Part shown: piece after piece, positions 28,056 through 36,661 of the stretch
Layout of the letters: the number at the start of each line of letters is the position of its first letter
How positions within the stretch are numbered: the stretch's first letter is position 1
DNA from: JACCTU01 sp963798985
GTDB lineage: Bacteria > Actinomycetota > Thermoleophilia > Gaiellales > Gaiellaceae
Assembly: GCA_963798985.1 (NCBI GenBank)
Contig: CAWCVL010000007.1
Span: forward strand, 62,001 to 126,000
Direction: 5' to 3'
DNA length: 64,000 bases
The notes under the pieces: model-generated
What the model saw: only the letters and a program-made list of their open reading frames with translations
Databases searched by the model: none
Told to the model about the DNA's origin: nothing
Made by a program: the position numbers and the translations under genes

Positions 28056-28721
28056 TCAGTCCGAGCTGCGGGACCGCTCGAGGCCGTCCAGGATCAGGTC
28101 GAGCCCCAGCTCGAACCCGCCCGGTCCCTCGTCGTGCGGCTCGAGGTGCTGCTTGATGTGCTCGACGAGGTCGGGGTACTCCTCGGCGGGGAGCTGCTGC
28201 AGGAAGCTCTCCGCCATGCCCGCGAGCTCCTCGCCCTTGTAGGGGAAGTTGAGCTGCTGGAGCGTGTAGCCCTGGACGTAGCTTTCGAGGACGTGGAACG
28301 CGTGGTACATCAGGTCCTTCGAGAACCCCGCTTCTCGAAGCGTTCTGAGCATCCAGTCGCTGTTTCGGAGTCGCGCGGTGCCACCGCCCTGGCGCATCCA
28401 GAGGGGGGTGGCCCAGCGATGGCGCAAGAGCACCTCGCGCGAAGAGATCAAGTGCCCGCGCATGGCGGTCTGCCAGTCGCCTGCGTCGGAGGGCAGCTCG
28501 AACTCGCTCGCGACGAGGTCGATGATCCCGTCCAGGATCTCGTCCTTGTTGGCGACGTGGTTGTACAGGGACATCGCCTCGACCCCCAGCTCCTTGGCGA
28601 GCCTGCGCATGCTGAGGGCGTCGATCCCCTCCTCGTCGGCGAGGGCGGTGGCGGCGCGCAGCACGCGCTCCTTGTTCAAAGGAGCCCGGCGAGTTGCGCG
28701 TGCCTCGGTTCGCTTGGCCAT
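28056..28721 (-). CDS. TetR/AcrR family transcriptional regulator
   Basis: A protein of 221 aa. The helix-turn-helix is at residues about 18-60 (RVLRAATALADEEGIDALSMRRLAKELGVEAMSLYNHVANKDEIL). The C-terminal domain is of the tetracycline-repressor-like type (QTAMRGHLISSREVLLRHRWATPLW). The frame is open far upstream, but ATG 28721 starts just before the basic arm. It is divergent from an NAD(P)-dependent oxidoreductase with a 90-bp spacer holding a promoter and a repeated site, so it probably represses that gene and itself. Confidence 0.88.
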   Translation of the reverse strand: MAKRTEARATRRAPLNKERVLRAATALADEEGIDALSMRRLAKELGVEAMSLYNHVANKDEILDGIIDLVASEFELPSDAGDWQTAMRGHLISSREVLLRHRWATPLWMRQGGGTARLRNSDWMLRTLREAGFSKDLMYHAFHVLESYVQGYTLQQLNFPYKGEELAGMAESFLQQLPAEEYPDLVEHIKQHLEPHDEGPGGFELGLDLILDGLERSRSSD

Positions 28722-28734
28722 CGGTCGGTGCCCC

Positions 28735-28784
28735 TTGACAAGCTGACGCTGTAAGTCTAGCGTACGGCGTATGCTTACGGCGTA
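28735..28784 (+). promoter_or_regulatory. promoter and probable TetR operator of the divergent pair
   Basis: TTGACA (28735-28740), 17 bp, TAGCGT (28758-28763) forms a good promoter for the downstream oxidoreductase. Immediately after the -10 lie two direct copies of TACGGCGTA (28763-28771 and 28776-28784), spaced 4 bp, within a partly palindromic GTACGGCGTA...TACGGCGTAC region. A repressor bound there would block initiation. The assignment to the adjacent TetR protein is inference. Confidence 0.55.
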
Positions 28785-28811
28785 CGTATTGGACGCCGGA
28801 GAACAAAGGGG

Positions 28812-29783
28812 ATGAACATGAAAGCCGCCGTCCGTAAGAAGTACTGCTCGCCCGACGACCTGGAGATCAAGGAGATCGACAAGCCGGAGGTGACGGACGA
28901 CGGGGTGCTGGTTCGAGTCCGCGCGGCGTCGGTGAACCGCGCGGACTGGTACGGCATGACGGGCACGCCGTATCTCGCACGAGGAATGACGGGGCTGCGC
29001 AAGCCGAAGGACGAACGCTTCGGTACCGACTTTGCGGGGACGGTGGAGGCGGTCGGCAAGGACGTCACGGACTTTCGAGCCGGAGACGATGTCTTCGGCG
29101 CGAGGACCGGAGCGTTCGCGGAGTACGTGAACGTCCGTGACGCCGTGGTGCCGAAGCCCGCCAACGTGTCGTTCGAGGAAGCGGCGGCGCTGCCTGTGGC
29201 GGCGCTCACGGCGCTGCAAGGCCTTCGCGACAGGGCGCAGCTTCAGCCTGGGCAGAAGGTTCTCGTCAACGGCGCATCGGGCGGCGTCGGCACGTTCGCC
29301 GTGCAGGTCGCCAAGGCGCTCGGCGCTGAGGTGACGGCCGTCTGCCGCACGAGGAACGTCGAGCAGGCGCGATCGATCGGCGCCGACCACGTCGTCGACT
29401 ACACCCGCGAGGACTTCACCCGGAGCGACGAGCGCTACGACGTGCTGTTCGACGTCGCCGGGAGCAGGTCCTGGCGCGAGTGCAAGCGCGTCCTCAAACC
29501 TGAGGCGGTTCTGGTCATGGCCGGGGCGCCGAAGGGCAACCCGGTGACCGGGCCGCTGAGCCACATCGCCGCGGTGCGGCTTGCGTCTCTGGGAAGCAGT
29601 CGCAAGGTCGTCTTCTTCATCGCGAAGTTCAACAGGCCCGACCTGAAGTACCTGGTCGAGCTGCTCGAGGCCGGAACGATGAAATCGGTCATCGAGCGGA
29701 GGTACGACCTCGGCGAGCTCGCCGACGCAATGCGGTACATGGGGGAAGGGCACGCCCAGGGCAAGCTCATCGTCACCATGTGA
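28812..29783 (+). CDS. NAD(P)-dependent medium-chain alcohol dehydrogenase/quinone oxidoreductase
   Basis: A protein of 323 aa, the length of zinc-independent MDR proteins. The N-terminal GroES-like domain has VRVRAASVNRADWYGMTG and FGTDFAGTVEAVG; the Rossmann domain has VLVNGASGGVGTFAVQVAKALGAEV. The catalytic zinc ligands of true alcohol dehydrogenases are absent, so quinone/enone reduction is more likely. It is controlled by the divergent TetR regulator, a common arrangement for detoxifying reductases. Confidence 0.88.
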   Translation: MNMKAAVRKKYCSPDDLEIKEIDKPEVTDDGVLVRVRAASVNRADWYGMTGTPYLARGMTGLRKPKDERFGTDFAGTVEAVGKDVTDFRAGDDVFGARTGAFAEYVNVRDAVVPKPANVSFEEAAALPVAALTALQGLRDRAQLQPGQKVLVNGASGGVGTFAVQVAKALGAEVTAVCRTRNVEQARSIGADHVVDYTREDFTRSDERYDVLFDVAGSRSWRECKRVLKPEAVLVMAGAPKGNPVTGPLSHIAAVRLASLGSSRKVVFFIAKFNRPDLKYLVELLEAGTMKSVIERRYDLGELADAMRYMGEGHAQGKLIVTM

Positions 29784-29797
29784 GGCGACCGGCGCGG

Positions 29798-30856
29798 TCA
29801 GCCGCGTGGTGGGGCGGTGGAGTCGCGGACGACCAGCTTCGTCGCGAGCTCGACGCGCATCGCTTCGATCGGCTGACGCTCGAGCAGACGCGTGAGCAGG
29901 CTGACCGCCATTCGCCCCATCTCGGCGAGCGGCTGACGCACCGTCGTCAGCGCCGGCGTGACGATCCGCGTCTTCTCGACGTCGTCGAAGCCGACGATCG
30001 AGAGGTCGCGCGGGATCTCGAGCCCTCGTTCTTCCGCGGCCCGCATTGCACCGACCGCCATCTCGTCGTTGAACGCGAAGATCGCGGTCGGCGGCTTCCG
30101 GAGGCTCAGCAGCTCCGACGCCCCCGCGTAGCCGCTCTCGTTCGTGAAGTTGCCCTTGGCGATCAGCTCCGGATCGGCGGACACGCCGGCGGCGGCGAGC
30201 GACACCCGGTAGCCGGCGAGCCGATCCACGCTCGCGACCCAGCCGTGCGGACCCGTGATCACTCCGATCCGGCGGTGTCCGAGTGAGAGCAGATGCTCGG
30301 TCGCTGCCTTCGCGCCGGCCAGGTGGGCGGCCGAGACGACCGGCGTCCGCTCGTCGACCGGCTGGCGCGGATCGAGGACGACGAACGGATAGCCCTGTCG
30401 TTCGAGCGCCGTGAGCGCGTCGTTCGACTCTCTGGTCAGCAGCAGCAGGGCACCGTCCGTCGTCCCCTGGAGGAGCCTGTCGAGGAGCGTGACCTCACGC
30501 TCCCGCTCGTGCATCGTCGGGCAGAGAACGACGTTCATGTCGTGTTCGTAGAGCGCCTCCGAGGCGCCCCAGAGAATCGAGCTGAAGTACTCGACGTGGA
30601 CCATGGGGAGGGTGACGCCGATCAGCCCGGTCCGCCCGCCGGAGAGCGCGCGGGCGCTGCGGTTCATGCTGAACCCTTGCTCCCGGACGACGCGGAGCAC
30701 GGCCTCCCGCGTCTTGGGCGAGACGTCCGGCCGGCCGTTCAGGACCCGGGAGACGGTCGCGATCGACACGCCGGCGGCGTCGGCGATGTCGCGGATCGTC
30801 GGAGGCCCGTTCTGGCCATCGGCTCCGCCGTTCCCGTTCCGGTACCGGTTACGCAT
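29798..30856 (-). CDS. LacI family transcriptional regulator
   Basis: A protein of 352 aa. The DNA-binding part is TIRDIADAAGVSIATVSRVLNGRPDVSPKTREAVL, followed by the periplasmic-binding-like sensor (RTGLIGVTLPMVHVEYFSSILWGASEALYEHDMNVVLC ... LSIVGFDDVEKTRIVTPALTTVRQP). It is divergent from the ABC importer/beta-glucosidase operon, and two GTACCG-centred sites flank the intergenic region. It most likely represses that operon and is released by an oligosaccharide or its breakdown product. Confidence 0.9.
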   Translation of the reverse strand: MRNRYRNGNGGADGQNGPPTIRDIADAAGVSIATVSRVLNGRPDVSPKTREAVLRVVREQGFSMNRSARALSGGRTGLIGVTLPMVHVEYFSSILWGASEALYEHDMNVVLCPTMHEREREVTLLDRLLQGTTDGALLLLTRESNDALTALERQGYPFVVLDPRQPVDERTPVVSAAHLAGAKAATEHLLSLGHRRIGVITGPHGWVASVDRLAGYRVSLAAAGVSADPELIAKGNFTNESGYAGASELLSLRKPPTAIFAFNDEMAVGAMRAAEERGLEIPRDLSIVGFDDVEKTRIVTPALTTVRQPLAEMGRMAVSLLTRLLERQPIEAMRVELATKLVVRDSTAPPRG

Positions 30857-30918
30857 AGAGGTGCAGCTTACGCGCTCGACCGGACGGCAGTCAAGAGCAA
30901 ATATGGCTTTCCTCCACC

Positions 30919-30952
30919 TTGACTTTCCGGAAACGAATGGTGTACCGTTACC
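30919..30952 (+). promoter_or_regulatory. putative promoter and LacI-type operator of the sugar operon
   Basis: TTGACT (30919-30924), 18 bp, TACCGT (30943-30948) is a fair promoter, 75 bp before the binding-protein start. The -10 overlaps GTACCGTTACC (30942-30952), a near-palindrome with a central CG like LacI-family operators. A related GGTACCGGTTACG sits at 30841-30853 across the lacI start, so a two-site arrangement is possible. Confidence 0.4.
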
Positions 30953-31026
30953 GGGAAAGTTCCAGAGCACGCACCCTCGTGGACCCCTCCGCTCGCTCTC
31001 GCGAGCCGGAAGAAAGGAATGGGAAA

Positions 31027-32787
31027 ATGCTCCTTCCAGCGCGCTTTCGGGCGCCGGCACTGGCGAGCATCGCCGTGGGGGCCGCGCTCGTCGGCACCCT
31101 CGCCGCGAGCTCGGCCGCGCGGACGGACGCGATGGCAGGGCCATCAGCCGCAGCTGCCGCCGCTCACCGCTGCCTCGTCGCGACAGGCTCGGGCGATCCG
31201 GCGTTCGTCCGCAACTTCAACCCCTACGTCCAGGGCCTCCCGTCGTCGAGCTTCGTGCGCGGCGGCATGTACGAGCCGCTCGTGATCACGACCCCCGCCG
31301 GCGGCGGGCGCGAGTACAAGTGGCTCGCGCAGAGCTACACGTGGAGCAAGGACGCCCGGACGATCACGCTGAACATCCGGCGGAACGTCCGCTGGTCTGA
31401 CGGCAGGCCGCTCACCGCGGCCGACGTCGTCTACAGCCTGACCGCCGGGAAGCAGAACCCGACGATGGACATCCTCGGGATGTTCCGCAAGGACACGAAC
31501 GTCGCCTCGGTCAGGCAGCAGGGGAGCCACGGCGTCGTGATCAGGCTCAAGACCAAGGACTCGCAGTTCGTCTCGGTCAACCTGAACGCGATCTTCGTCG
31601 TCCCGAAGCACATCTTCTCGAAGGTGGCTGACATCGACAAGTTCGTGAACTCGAACCCGGTCGGGTCGGGCCCGTTCGTCCGCGTGTCGCGGTTCAACGC
31701 GCAGGACTACGTGCTCGAGCGCAACGCGCGCTACTGGCAGAAGGGCAAGCCGAAGTTCGCGTGCCTCGAGTACATCCAGGCGACGTCGAACGACGCCGCG
31801 CTGCTCCAGATCGTGAGCGGCAAGGCCGACTGGACGCACAACTTCGTCCCGAACGTCGAGAAGGCGTACATCGCGAAGAGCCCGCTCTACTACCACGCGT
31901 TCTACGACACGACCGCGTACCCGATCTCGTTGATGTTCGACACCGGCAAGTACCCGTACAGCCTGATCGCGTTCCGCAAAGCGGTCAGCATGGCGATCGA
32001 CCGCCAGAAGGTGTCGAAGCTCGGCGAGTACGGCTACGCGCCGCCGACCGACGCGATCGGCCTCTCGCAGCTGTTCCCCAGCTGGGTGACCAACAAGAAG
32101 GTCAAGGCCGACGCGAAGGCGCTCGCTGCCTACAACCCGACCGCGGCGAAGCGAATGCTGACGTCGAACGGCTTCCGCTACAGCGGCAACGACCTGGTCG
32201 ACCCGAGGGGCGACAAGGTCAGCTTCACGGTCCACGTCATCTCGGGCTGGTCCGACTGGGTCGCCTCGCTCCAGATCATCACGAAGAACCTCCAGGACAT
32301 CGGCATCGACGCACGCGTCAAGCTCGAGCCGGGCTGGGGCGAGTGGTTCCCGAACGCGACGAGCACGAAGTTCGTCACGCTTCTGTGGCAGACCGCCGCG
32401 ACGGGCTCGCCGTACGGCTTCTTCTTCAACAACATGCACAGGAACACGTACGTCCCGTCGGGCGAAGACGCCGTCAACACGGGGAACTTCGCGCACTTCC
32501 AGGACACGGGCGCCACGCGGATGCTCGATTCGTGGAAGGCGAACCTCAAGGTGGCGGGCCAGAAGAAGATCGCGACGCAGCTGCAGGCGCTCTGGCTGCA
32601 GAAGCTGCCGGTGATCCCACTCTTCATCGGGCCGCAGTGGTCGACCTACAGCACGAAGCACTTCCACTGCTTCCCGTCGCGCCAGAATCACTACGTGAGG
32701 CCGATCTTCAACACCTACCCGGAGAACTCGGTGCTGCTCACGACGATCTGTCGGGGCGGCAAGAAGATAAGGATCGGGATCCGTTAA
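31027..32787 (+). CDS. family 5 extracellular solute-binding protein (oligosaccharide/peptide ABC importer)
   Basis: A protein of 586 aa from ATG 31027, with a signal-peptide-like N-terminus (RAPALASIAVGAALVGTLAASSAA); no lipobox Cys is obvious. SBP_bac_5 motifs are WSKDARTITLNIRRNVRWSDG, LTAADVVYSL, PVGSGPFVRVSRF and FRKAVSMAIDRQKV. The family binds di- and oligopeptides, but in operons with glycosidases it often binds cellobiose or other beta-oligosaccharides. The LacI gene upstream and the GH1 enzyme at the operon end point to beta-glucosides. A strong hairpin follows the stop. Confidence 0.88.
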   Translation: MLLPARFRAPALASIAVGAALVGTLAASSAARTDAMAGPSAAAAAAHRCLVATGSGDPAFVRNFNPYVQGLPSSSFVRGGMYEPLVITTPAGGGREYKWLAQSYTWSKDARTITLNIRRNVRWSDGRPLTAADVVYSLTAGKQNPTMDILGMFRKDTNVASVRQQGSHGVVIRLKTKDSQFVSVNLNAIFVVPKHIFSKVADIDKFVNSNPVGSGPFVRVSRFNAQDYVLERNARYWQKGKPKFACLEYIQATSNDAALLQIVSGKADWTHNFVPNVEKAYIAKSPLYYHAFYDTTAYPISLMFDTGKYPYSLIAFRKAVSMAIDRQKVSKLGEYGYAPPTDAIGLSQLFPSWVTNKKVKADAKALAAYNPTAAKRMLTSNGFRYSGNDLVDPRGDKVSFTVHVISGWSDWVASLQIITKNLQDIGIDARVKLEPGWGEWFPNATSTKFVTLLWQTAATGSPYGFFFNNMHRNTYVPSGEDAVNTGNFAHFQDTGATRMLDSWKANLKVAGQKKIATQLQALWLQKLPVIPLFIGPQWSTYSTKHFHCFPSRQNHYVRPIFNTYPENSVLLTTICRGGKKIRIGIR

Positions 32788-32798
32788 CCCTCCCCCAG

Positions 32799-32832
32799 CC
32801 GGCGGGCGCCCTAGCCCAGGGGCGCCCGCCGG
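32799..32832 (+). terminator. intercistronic hairpin (attenuator/mRNA stabiliser)
   Basis: A perfect 13-bp inverted repeat CCGGCGGGCGCCC/GGGCGCCCGCCGG with an 8-nt loop lies between the binding-protein gene and the permease gene, with no T tract. Such hairpins typically keep binding-protein mRNA above permease mRNA by partial termination or by blocking 3' decay. Confidence 0.6.
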
Positions 32833-32851
32833 GCGATACTCGGGAACGCGT

Positions 32852-33838
32852 GTGAGATTTCTCCTTCGACGCCTCGGCTTCTACGCGATTGCCCTCTGGG
32901 GAGCGATCACGCTGAACTACCTGCTGCCGCGGCTGATGCCCGGCGAGCCGATCGACGGGATGCTTTCGCGGCTCTCGCCCGCCCAGCTCGCGGCGAACCC
33001 GAATGCCATCCAGAACCTCCGCGAATCGCTCGGGTTCCAGAAGGAGCCGCTGCTCCAGGGGTACATCACGTACCTGGGGCAGCTCCTGCACGGCGACTTC
33101 GGGATCTCGACCTCGAACTTCCCGTCTCCGGTGAGCGAGGTCATCGGCCGCACGCTTCCGTACTCGATCTTCCTCGTCGGTGTGGCGTTCCTCTTCGCGT
33201 TCGTGATCGGCACGTTCCTCGGGATGCTCGCGGCGTGGCGTCGAGGCGGAGTCGTCGACAGCGTCTTCACGCCGCTGCTGATCGCGCTCGGCGCGTTCCC
33301 CGCCTTCTTCACGTCGCTCGTCGCCGTCTACTTCCTCGGGCTGCAGTGGGGCTGGTTCCCGATCCAGCACGCCTACAACACGGACATCGAGCCGGGGTTC
33401 AGCTTGGACTTCTTCTCGACCGTCGGACGTCACGCGCAGCTTCCGATGCTGGTGATCATCGCCGTCTTCACGGGCGGCTGGCTGCTCAGCATGCGCAACA
33501 CGATGATCAACACGGTCGGTGAGGACTACGTCGCGATGGCTCATGCCAAGGGTCTCCGAGACCGACGCGTGATGACGATGTACGCGGGTCGCAACGCGAT
33601 CCTCCCGCCGCTGACGGGCTTCGCGGCCCAGTTCGGCGCCGCGGTCGGCGGCCTCGTCTTCATCGAGTTCGTGTTCAGCTACCCGGGCGTCGGGTTGACG
33701 CTGCAGCAGGCAGCGCTCGGCTCCGACTATCCGCTGACGCAGGCCTTGCTGCTCGTGTTCTCCGTCTGCGTCCTCGTCGCCAACTTCATCATGGACGTGT
33801 TCTACGTCGTCCTCGACCCGCGCGTGCGCGCAAACTGA
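32852..33838 (+). CDS. ABC transporter permease, DppB-like
   Basis: A protein of 328 aa (GTG start) with about six membrane segments. It begins MRFLLRRLGFYAIALWGAITLNYLLPRLMPG, typical of DppB/OppB-type permeases, and carries the coupling EAA-like loop EDYVAMAHAKGLRDRRVMTMYAGRNAILP. It would form the pore with the next gene product. The gene is 2 bp from the next start and separated from the binding protein by the hairpin. Confidence 0.9.
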   Translation: MRFLLRRLGFYAIALWGAITLNYLLPRLMPGEPIDGMLSRLSPAQLAANPNAIQNLRESLGFQKEPLLQGYITYLGQLLHGDFGISTSNFPSPVSEVIGRTLPYSIFLVGVAFLFAFVIGTFLGMLAAWRRGGVVDSVFTPLLIALGAFPAFFTSLVAVYFLGLQWGWFPIQHAYNTDIEPGFSLDFFSTVGRHAQLPMLVIIAVFTGGWLLSMRNTMINTVGEDYVAMAHAKGLRDRRVMTMYAGRNAILPPLTGFAAQFGAAVGGLVFIEFVFSYPGVGLTLQQAALGSDYPLTQALLLVFSVCVLVANFIMDVFYVVLDPRVRAN

Positions 33839-33840
33839 CC

Positions 33841-34752
33841 GTGGCCATCGACCCGATCGCATTCCCGCTCCCCGACGCGCCGCGCAGCCGGCTTACCTCG
33901 CCGGAGTGGGTGCGTCTCCTCCTGACCAATCCGAAGTCGTTGTTCGGCATCGTCGCCTTCGGCGGCATCGTCCTCGCCGCGCTGCTGGCGCCGGTGATCG
34001 CGCAGAACCCGCCGGACGAGATCGTCGCGCTCCCCGGACTGTCGCCGAGCAGGGAGTACTGGTTCGGCACGACCGACCAGGGCTACGACGTCTTCGCGCA
34101 GGTGATCTGGGGAGCCAGGATCTCGCTCGCGGTCGGTTTCGCAGCGGCGGTGATCTCGACGACGATCGCGGCAACGCTCGGCATGCTCTCCGCCTTCGTC
34201 GGCGGGTGGGTCGACGACGCGATCAACACGGTGATCAACATCTTCATCGTCATCCCCGCTCTGCCGCTGCTGATCGTCGTCTACTCGTTCCTCCCGACCC
34301 GCGGGCCCGTACCGATGGTGCTGATCCTCGGCCTGACGACGTGGGCAGTCGAGGCGCGCATCCTCCGCAGCCAGGCGCTCTCGCTCAGAAACCGCGACTT
34401 CGTCCAGGCGGCGAAGGTCTCCGGCGAAGGGACGTGGCGGATCGTCTTCGGCGAGATCATGCCGAACATGATCAGCCGGATCGCCGCCGGCTTCCTGCTC
34501 GTCTTCTACCTCTCGATCATCTTTGCCGCCGGGCTCGAGTTCCTCGGGTTCGGCGACGTCAACAAGATCACGTGGGGCACGACGCTCTACTGGGCGCAGA
34601 ACAACTCCTCCTTGCTCCAGGGCGCGTGGTGGCACTTCGTTTTCCCGGGCCTCGCGCTCGCACTCTCCGTCGCGGCGCTCGTGTTCATCAACTTCGGCGT
34701 CGACGAGCTCGCGAACCCGCGGCTACGGCGGCGGCGGAAGGCAGCGCGGTGA
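33841..34752 (+). CDS. ABC transporter permease, DppC-like
   Basis: A protein of 303 aa (GTG start) with about six membrane segments, of the DppC/OppC type: N-terminal cytoplasmic stretch, LLTNPKSLFGIVAFGGIVLAALLAPVIA, the YWFGTTDQGYDVFAQVIWGARISL block, and the coupling loop RNRDFVQAAKVSGEGTWRIVFGEIMPN. The stop overlaps the first ATPase gene by 4 bp (GTGA). Confidence 0.9.
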   Translation: MAIDPIAFPLPDAPRSRLTSPEWVRLLLTNPKSLFGIVAFGGIVLAALLAPVIAQNPPDEIVALPGLSPSREYWFGTTDQGYDVFAQVIWGARISLAVGFAAAVISTTIAATLGMLSAFVGGWVDDAINTVINIFIVIPALPLLIVVYSFLPTRGPVPMVLILGLTTWAVEARILRSQALSLRNRDFVQAAKVSGEGTWRIVFGEIMPNMISRIAAGFLLVFYLSIIFAAGLEFLGFGDVNKITWGTTLYWAQNNSSLLQGAWWHFVFPGLALALSVAALVFINFGVDELANPRLRRRRKAAR

Positions 34753-35789
34753 CCGGTCTCGTGCAGGACACTGTGCCCGCGAGCGCTCCCGACGTCGAGA
34801 CCGAGGTGCTGCTGGAGCTCGAAGACCTCGTCGTGGACTACCTCGAGGCGGACGGTCCGCTGCGCGCCGTCGATCACGTCAACCTGACGATTCGAGCGGG
34901 TGAGATCGTCGGCCTCGCCGGCGAGTCTGGGTGCGGCAAGACCACGACGGCGAACGCGATCCTGAGCATCCTGCAGCCGCCCGCGGAGGTGACCGGCGGG
35001 CGGATCCGGTTCCGCGGCGTCGACGTCGTCGGCCTGTCGACGCAGGAGAGTCGCCGCTACCGCTGGCGCAACGTCTCGATGGTCTTCCAGAGCGCGATGA
35101 GCGCGCTCAACCCGGTCATGCGCGTCGGCGACCAGTTCGTGGACATGATGAAAGCGCACGAGCGCGTGAGCAAGCGCGACGCGCTGCAGCGGGCCGGCGA
35201 CCTTCTCAACCTCGTCGGGATCGACCGCGGCCGCGTGCGCGCGTACCCGCACGAGCTCTCCGGCGGCATGCGTCAGCGCGTGATCATCGCGATGGCGCTC
35301 GCGCTCGAGCCGGAGCTCGTGATCATGGACGAGCCGACGACCGCGCTCGACGTCGTCGTCCAGCGCGAGATCCTGCAGGAGCTCCAGCAGCTGCAGCGCG
35401 AGCTCGGCTTCGCGGTGCTGTTCATCACGCACGACCTGTCGCTGCTGCTCGAGTTCGCCGACCGGGTCGCGATCATGTACGCGGGCGAGATCGTCGAGCT
35501 GGCCGAGTCTCAGGAGCTCTTCGCCAACTCGCTGCACCCGTACACCCTCGGGCTGCTCGGCTCGTTCCCTCCGCTCACGGGGCCGATCGTGCCGCTGGCC
35601 GGTATCCCCGGCAGCCCGCCCGACCTGGCCGACCCGCCCACCGGGTGCCGCTTCCATCCCCGGTGCCCGCACTGCCAACCCGGCGACGCCGCGTTGTTCA
35701 CGCGCCAGACCAGCGAGCGGCCGGTGCTCAAGCCCGTCGCTCCCGGCCACGAGGTCGCCTGCCACCTCGTCGAGGAGTCGCGTCCGTGA
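34749..35789 (+). CDS. ABC transporter ATP-binding protein, DppD-like
   Basis: A protein of 346 aa. Walker A is GESGCGKTT, the signature LSGGMRQR and Walker B LVIMDEPTTALD; the C-terminal oligopeptide/dipeptide extension (PTGCRFHPRCPHC) contains Cys residues that in DppD-type proteins may bind an Fe-S cluster. GTG 34749 overlaps the permease stop. With the next gene it forms a heterodimeric motor. Confidence 0.92.
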   Translation: MTGLVQDTVPASAPDVETEVLLELEDLVVDYLEADGPLRAVDHVNLTIRAGEIVGLAGESGCGKTTTANAILSILQPPAEVTGGRIRFRGVDVVGLSTQESRRYRWRNVSMVFQSAMSALNPVMRVGDQFVDMMKAHERVSKRDALQRAGDLLNLVGIDRGRVRAYPHELSGGMRQRVIIAMALALEPELVIMDEPTTALDVVVQREILQELQQLQRELGFAVLFITHDLSLLLEFADRVAIMYAGEIVELAESQELFANSLHPYTLGLLGSFPPLTGPIVPLAGIPGSPPDLADPPTGCRFHPRCPHCQPGDAALFTRQTSERPVLKPVAPGHEVACHLVEESRP

Positions 35790-36661
35790 GCACGACCGAG
35801 CTGGAAGTCCGCGGCCTGACGAAGGACTTCAAGAAGCTGCGCGCCGTCGACGACGTGAGCTTCACGCTCCGCCAGGGCACGATCACCGCCCTCGTCGGAG
35901 AGAGCGGCAGCGGCAAGAGCACCGTCGCGCGCATCCTCGCGCGGCTGCACGACGCGACCTCGGGCTCGGTGATCTACGACGGGAAGGACGTGCTCGGCCG
36001 GTACGACGTCAAGCGCTATCGCTCGCGGGTGCAGATGATCTTCCAGGACCCCTTCGACTCGCTGAACCCCGTGCGCACGATCGAGCACCATCTCGAGCGA
36101 CCGGTTCGGATCCACAGCGTCGTCGCGCGGCGCGACGTCAGGCCCCGCGTGCACGAGCTGCTGCGCACGGTCGGTCTCGTCCCGGCAGAGAAGTACGCGA
36201 GGAAGTACCCGCACGAGCTCTCGGGCGGCCAGAGGCAGCGCGTGGCGATCGCGCGCGCCCTCGCCGTCAATCCGTCGGTGATCCTCGCGGACGAGCCGAT
36301 CTCGATGCTCGACGTCTCGATCCGGATCGGGATCCTCAACCTGATGCTGGGGCTGAAGCGCGAGCTCGGGATCGCGTTCCTCTACATCACGCACGACATT
36401 GCAAGTGCCCGCTACATCGCCGACGACGTGCTCGTGATGTACGCCGGCCAGATCGTCGAGCAGGGACCGACCGACTCGGTGCTGCTCGAGCCGCTCCACG
36501 CCTATACGAGGCTCCTGCTCTCCGCTGTGCCGCACCCGGAGCGGGGGCTCTCGCATGCGCCGCTCGGCGCCCGCGCCGGACGCAACGTCGGCGACCTGGG
36601 CGAGGGAACGGCGCTCGTTGAAGAACGCCCCGACCACTTCGTGAGGAGGCAAGCAGCATGA
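35786..36661 (+). CDS. ABC transporter ATP-binding protein, DppF-like
   Basis: A protein of 291 aa. Walker A is GESGSGKST, the signature LSGGQRQR and Walker B VILADEPISMLD, followed by the H-loop ITHDIASARYIAD. It starts and ends with 4-bp overlaps (GTGA, ATGA), so the whole importer and the glucosidase are one tightly coupled transcript. It is slightly shorter than DppF proteins and lacks the full Cys-containing C-terminal extension. Confidence 0.92.
   Translation: MSTTELEVRGLTKDFKKLRAVDDVSFTLRQGTITALVGESGSGKSTVARILARLHDATSGSVIYDGKDVLGRYDVKRYRSRVQMIFQDPFDSLNPVRTIEHHLERPVRIHSVVARRDVRPRVHELLRTVGLVPAEKYARKYPHELSGGQRQRVAIARALAVNPSVILADEPISMLDVSIRIGILNLMLGLKRELGIAFLYITHDIASARYIADDVLVMYAGQIVEQGPTDSVLLEPLHAYTRLLLSAVPHPERGLSHAPLGARAGRNVGDLGEGTALVEERPDHFVRRQAA

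Noticed and set aside
31144..32691. 515-codon minus-strand frame opposite the solute-binding protein
   Set aside because: Antisense shadow of a conserved gene with no motif or ribosome site.
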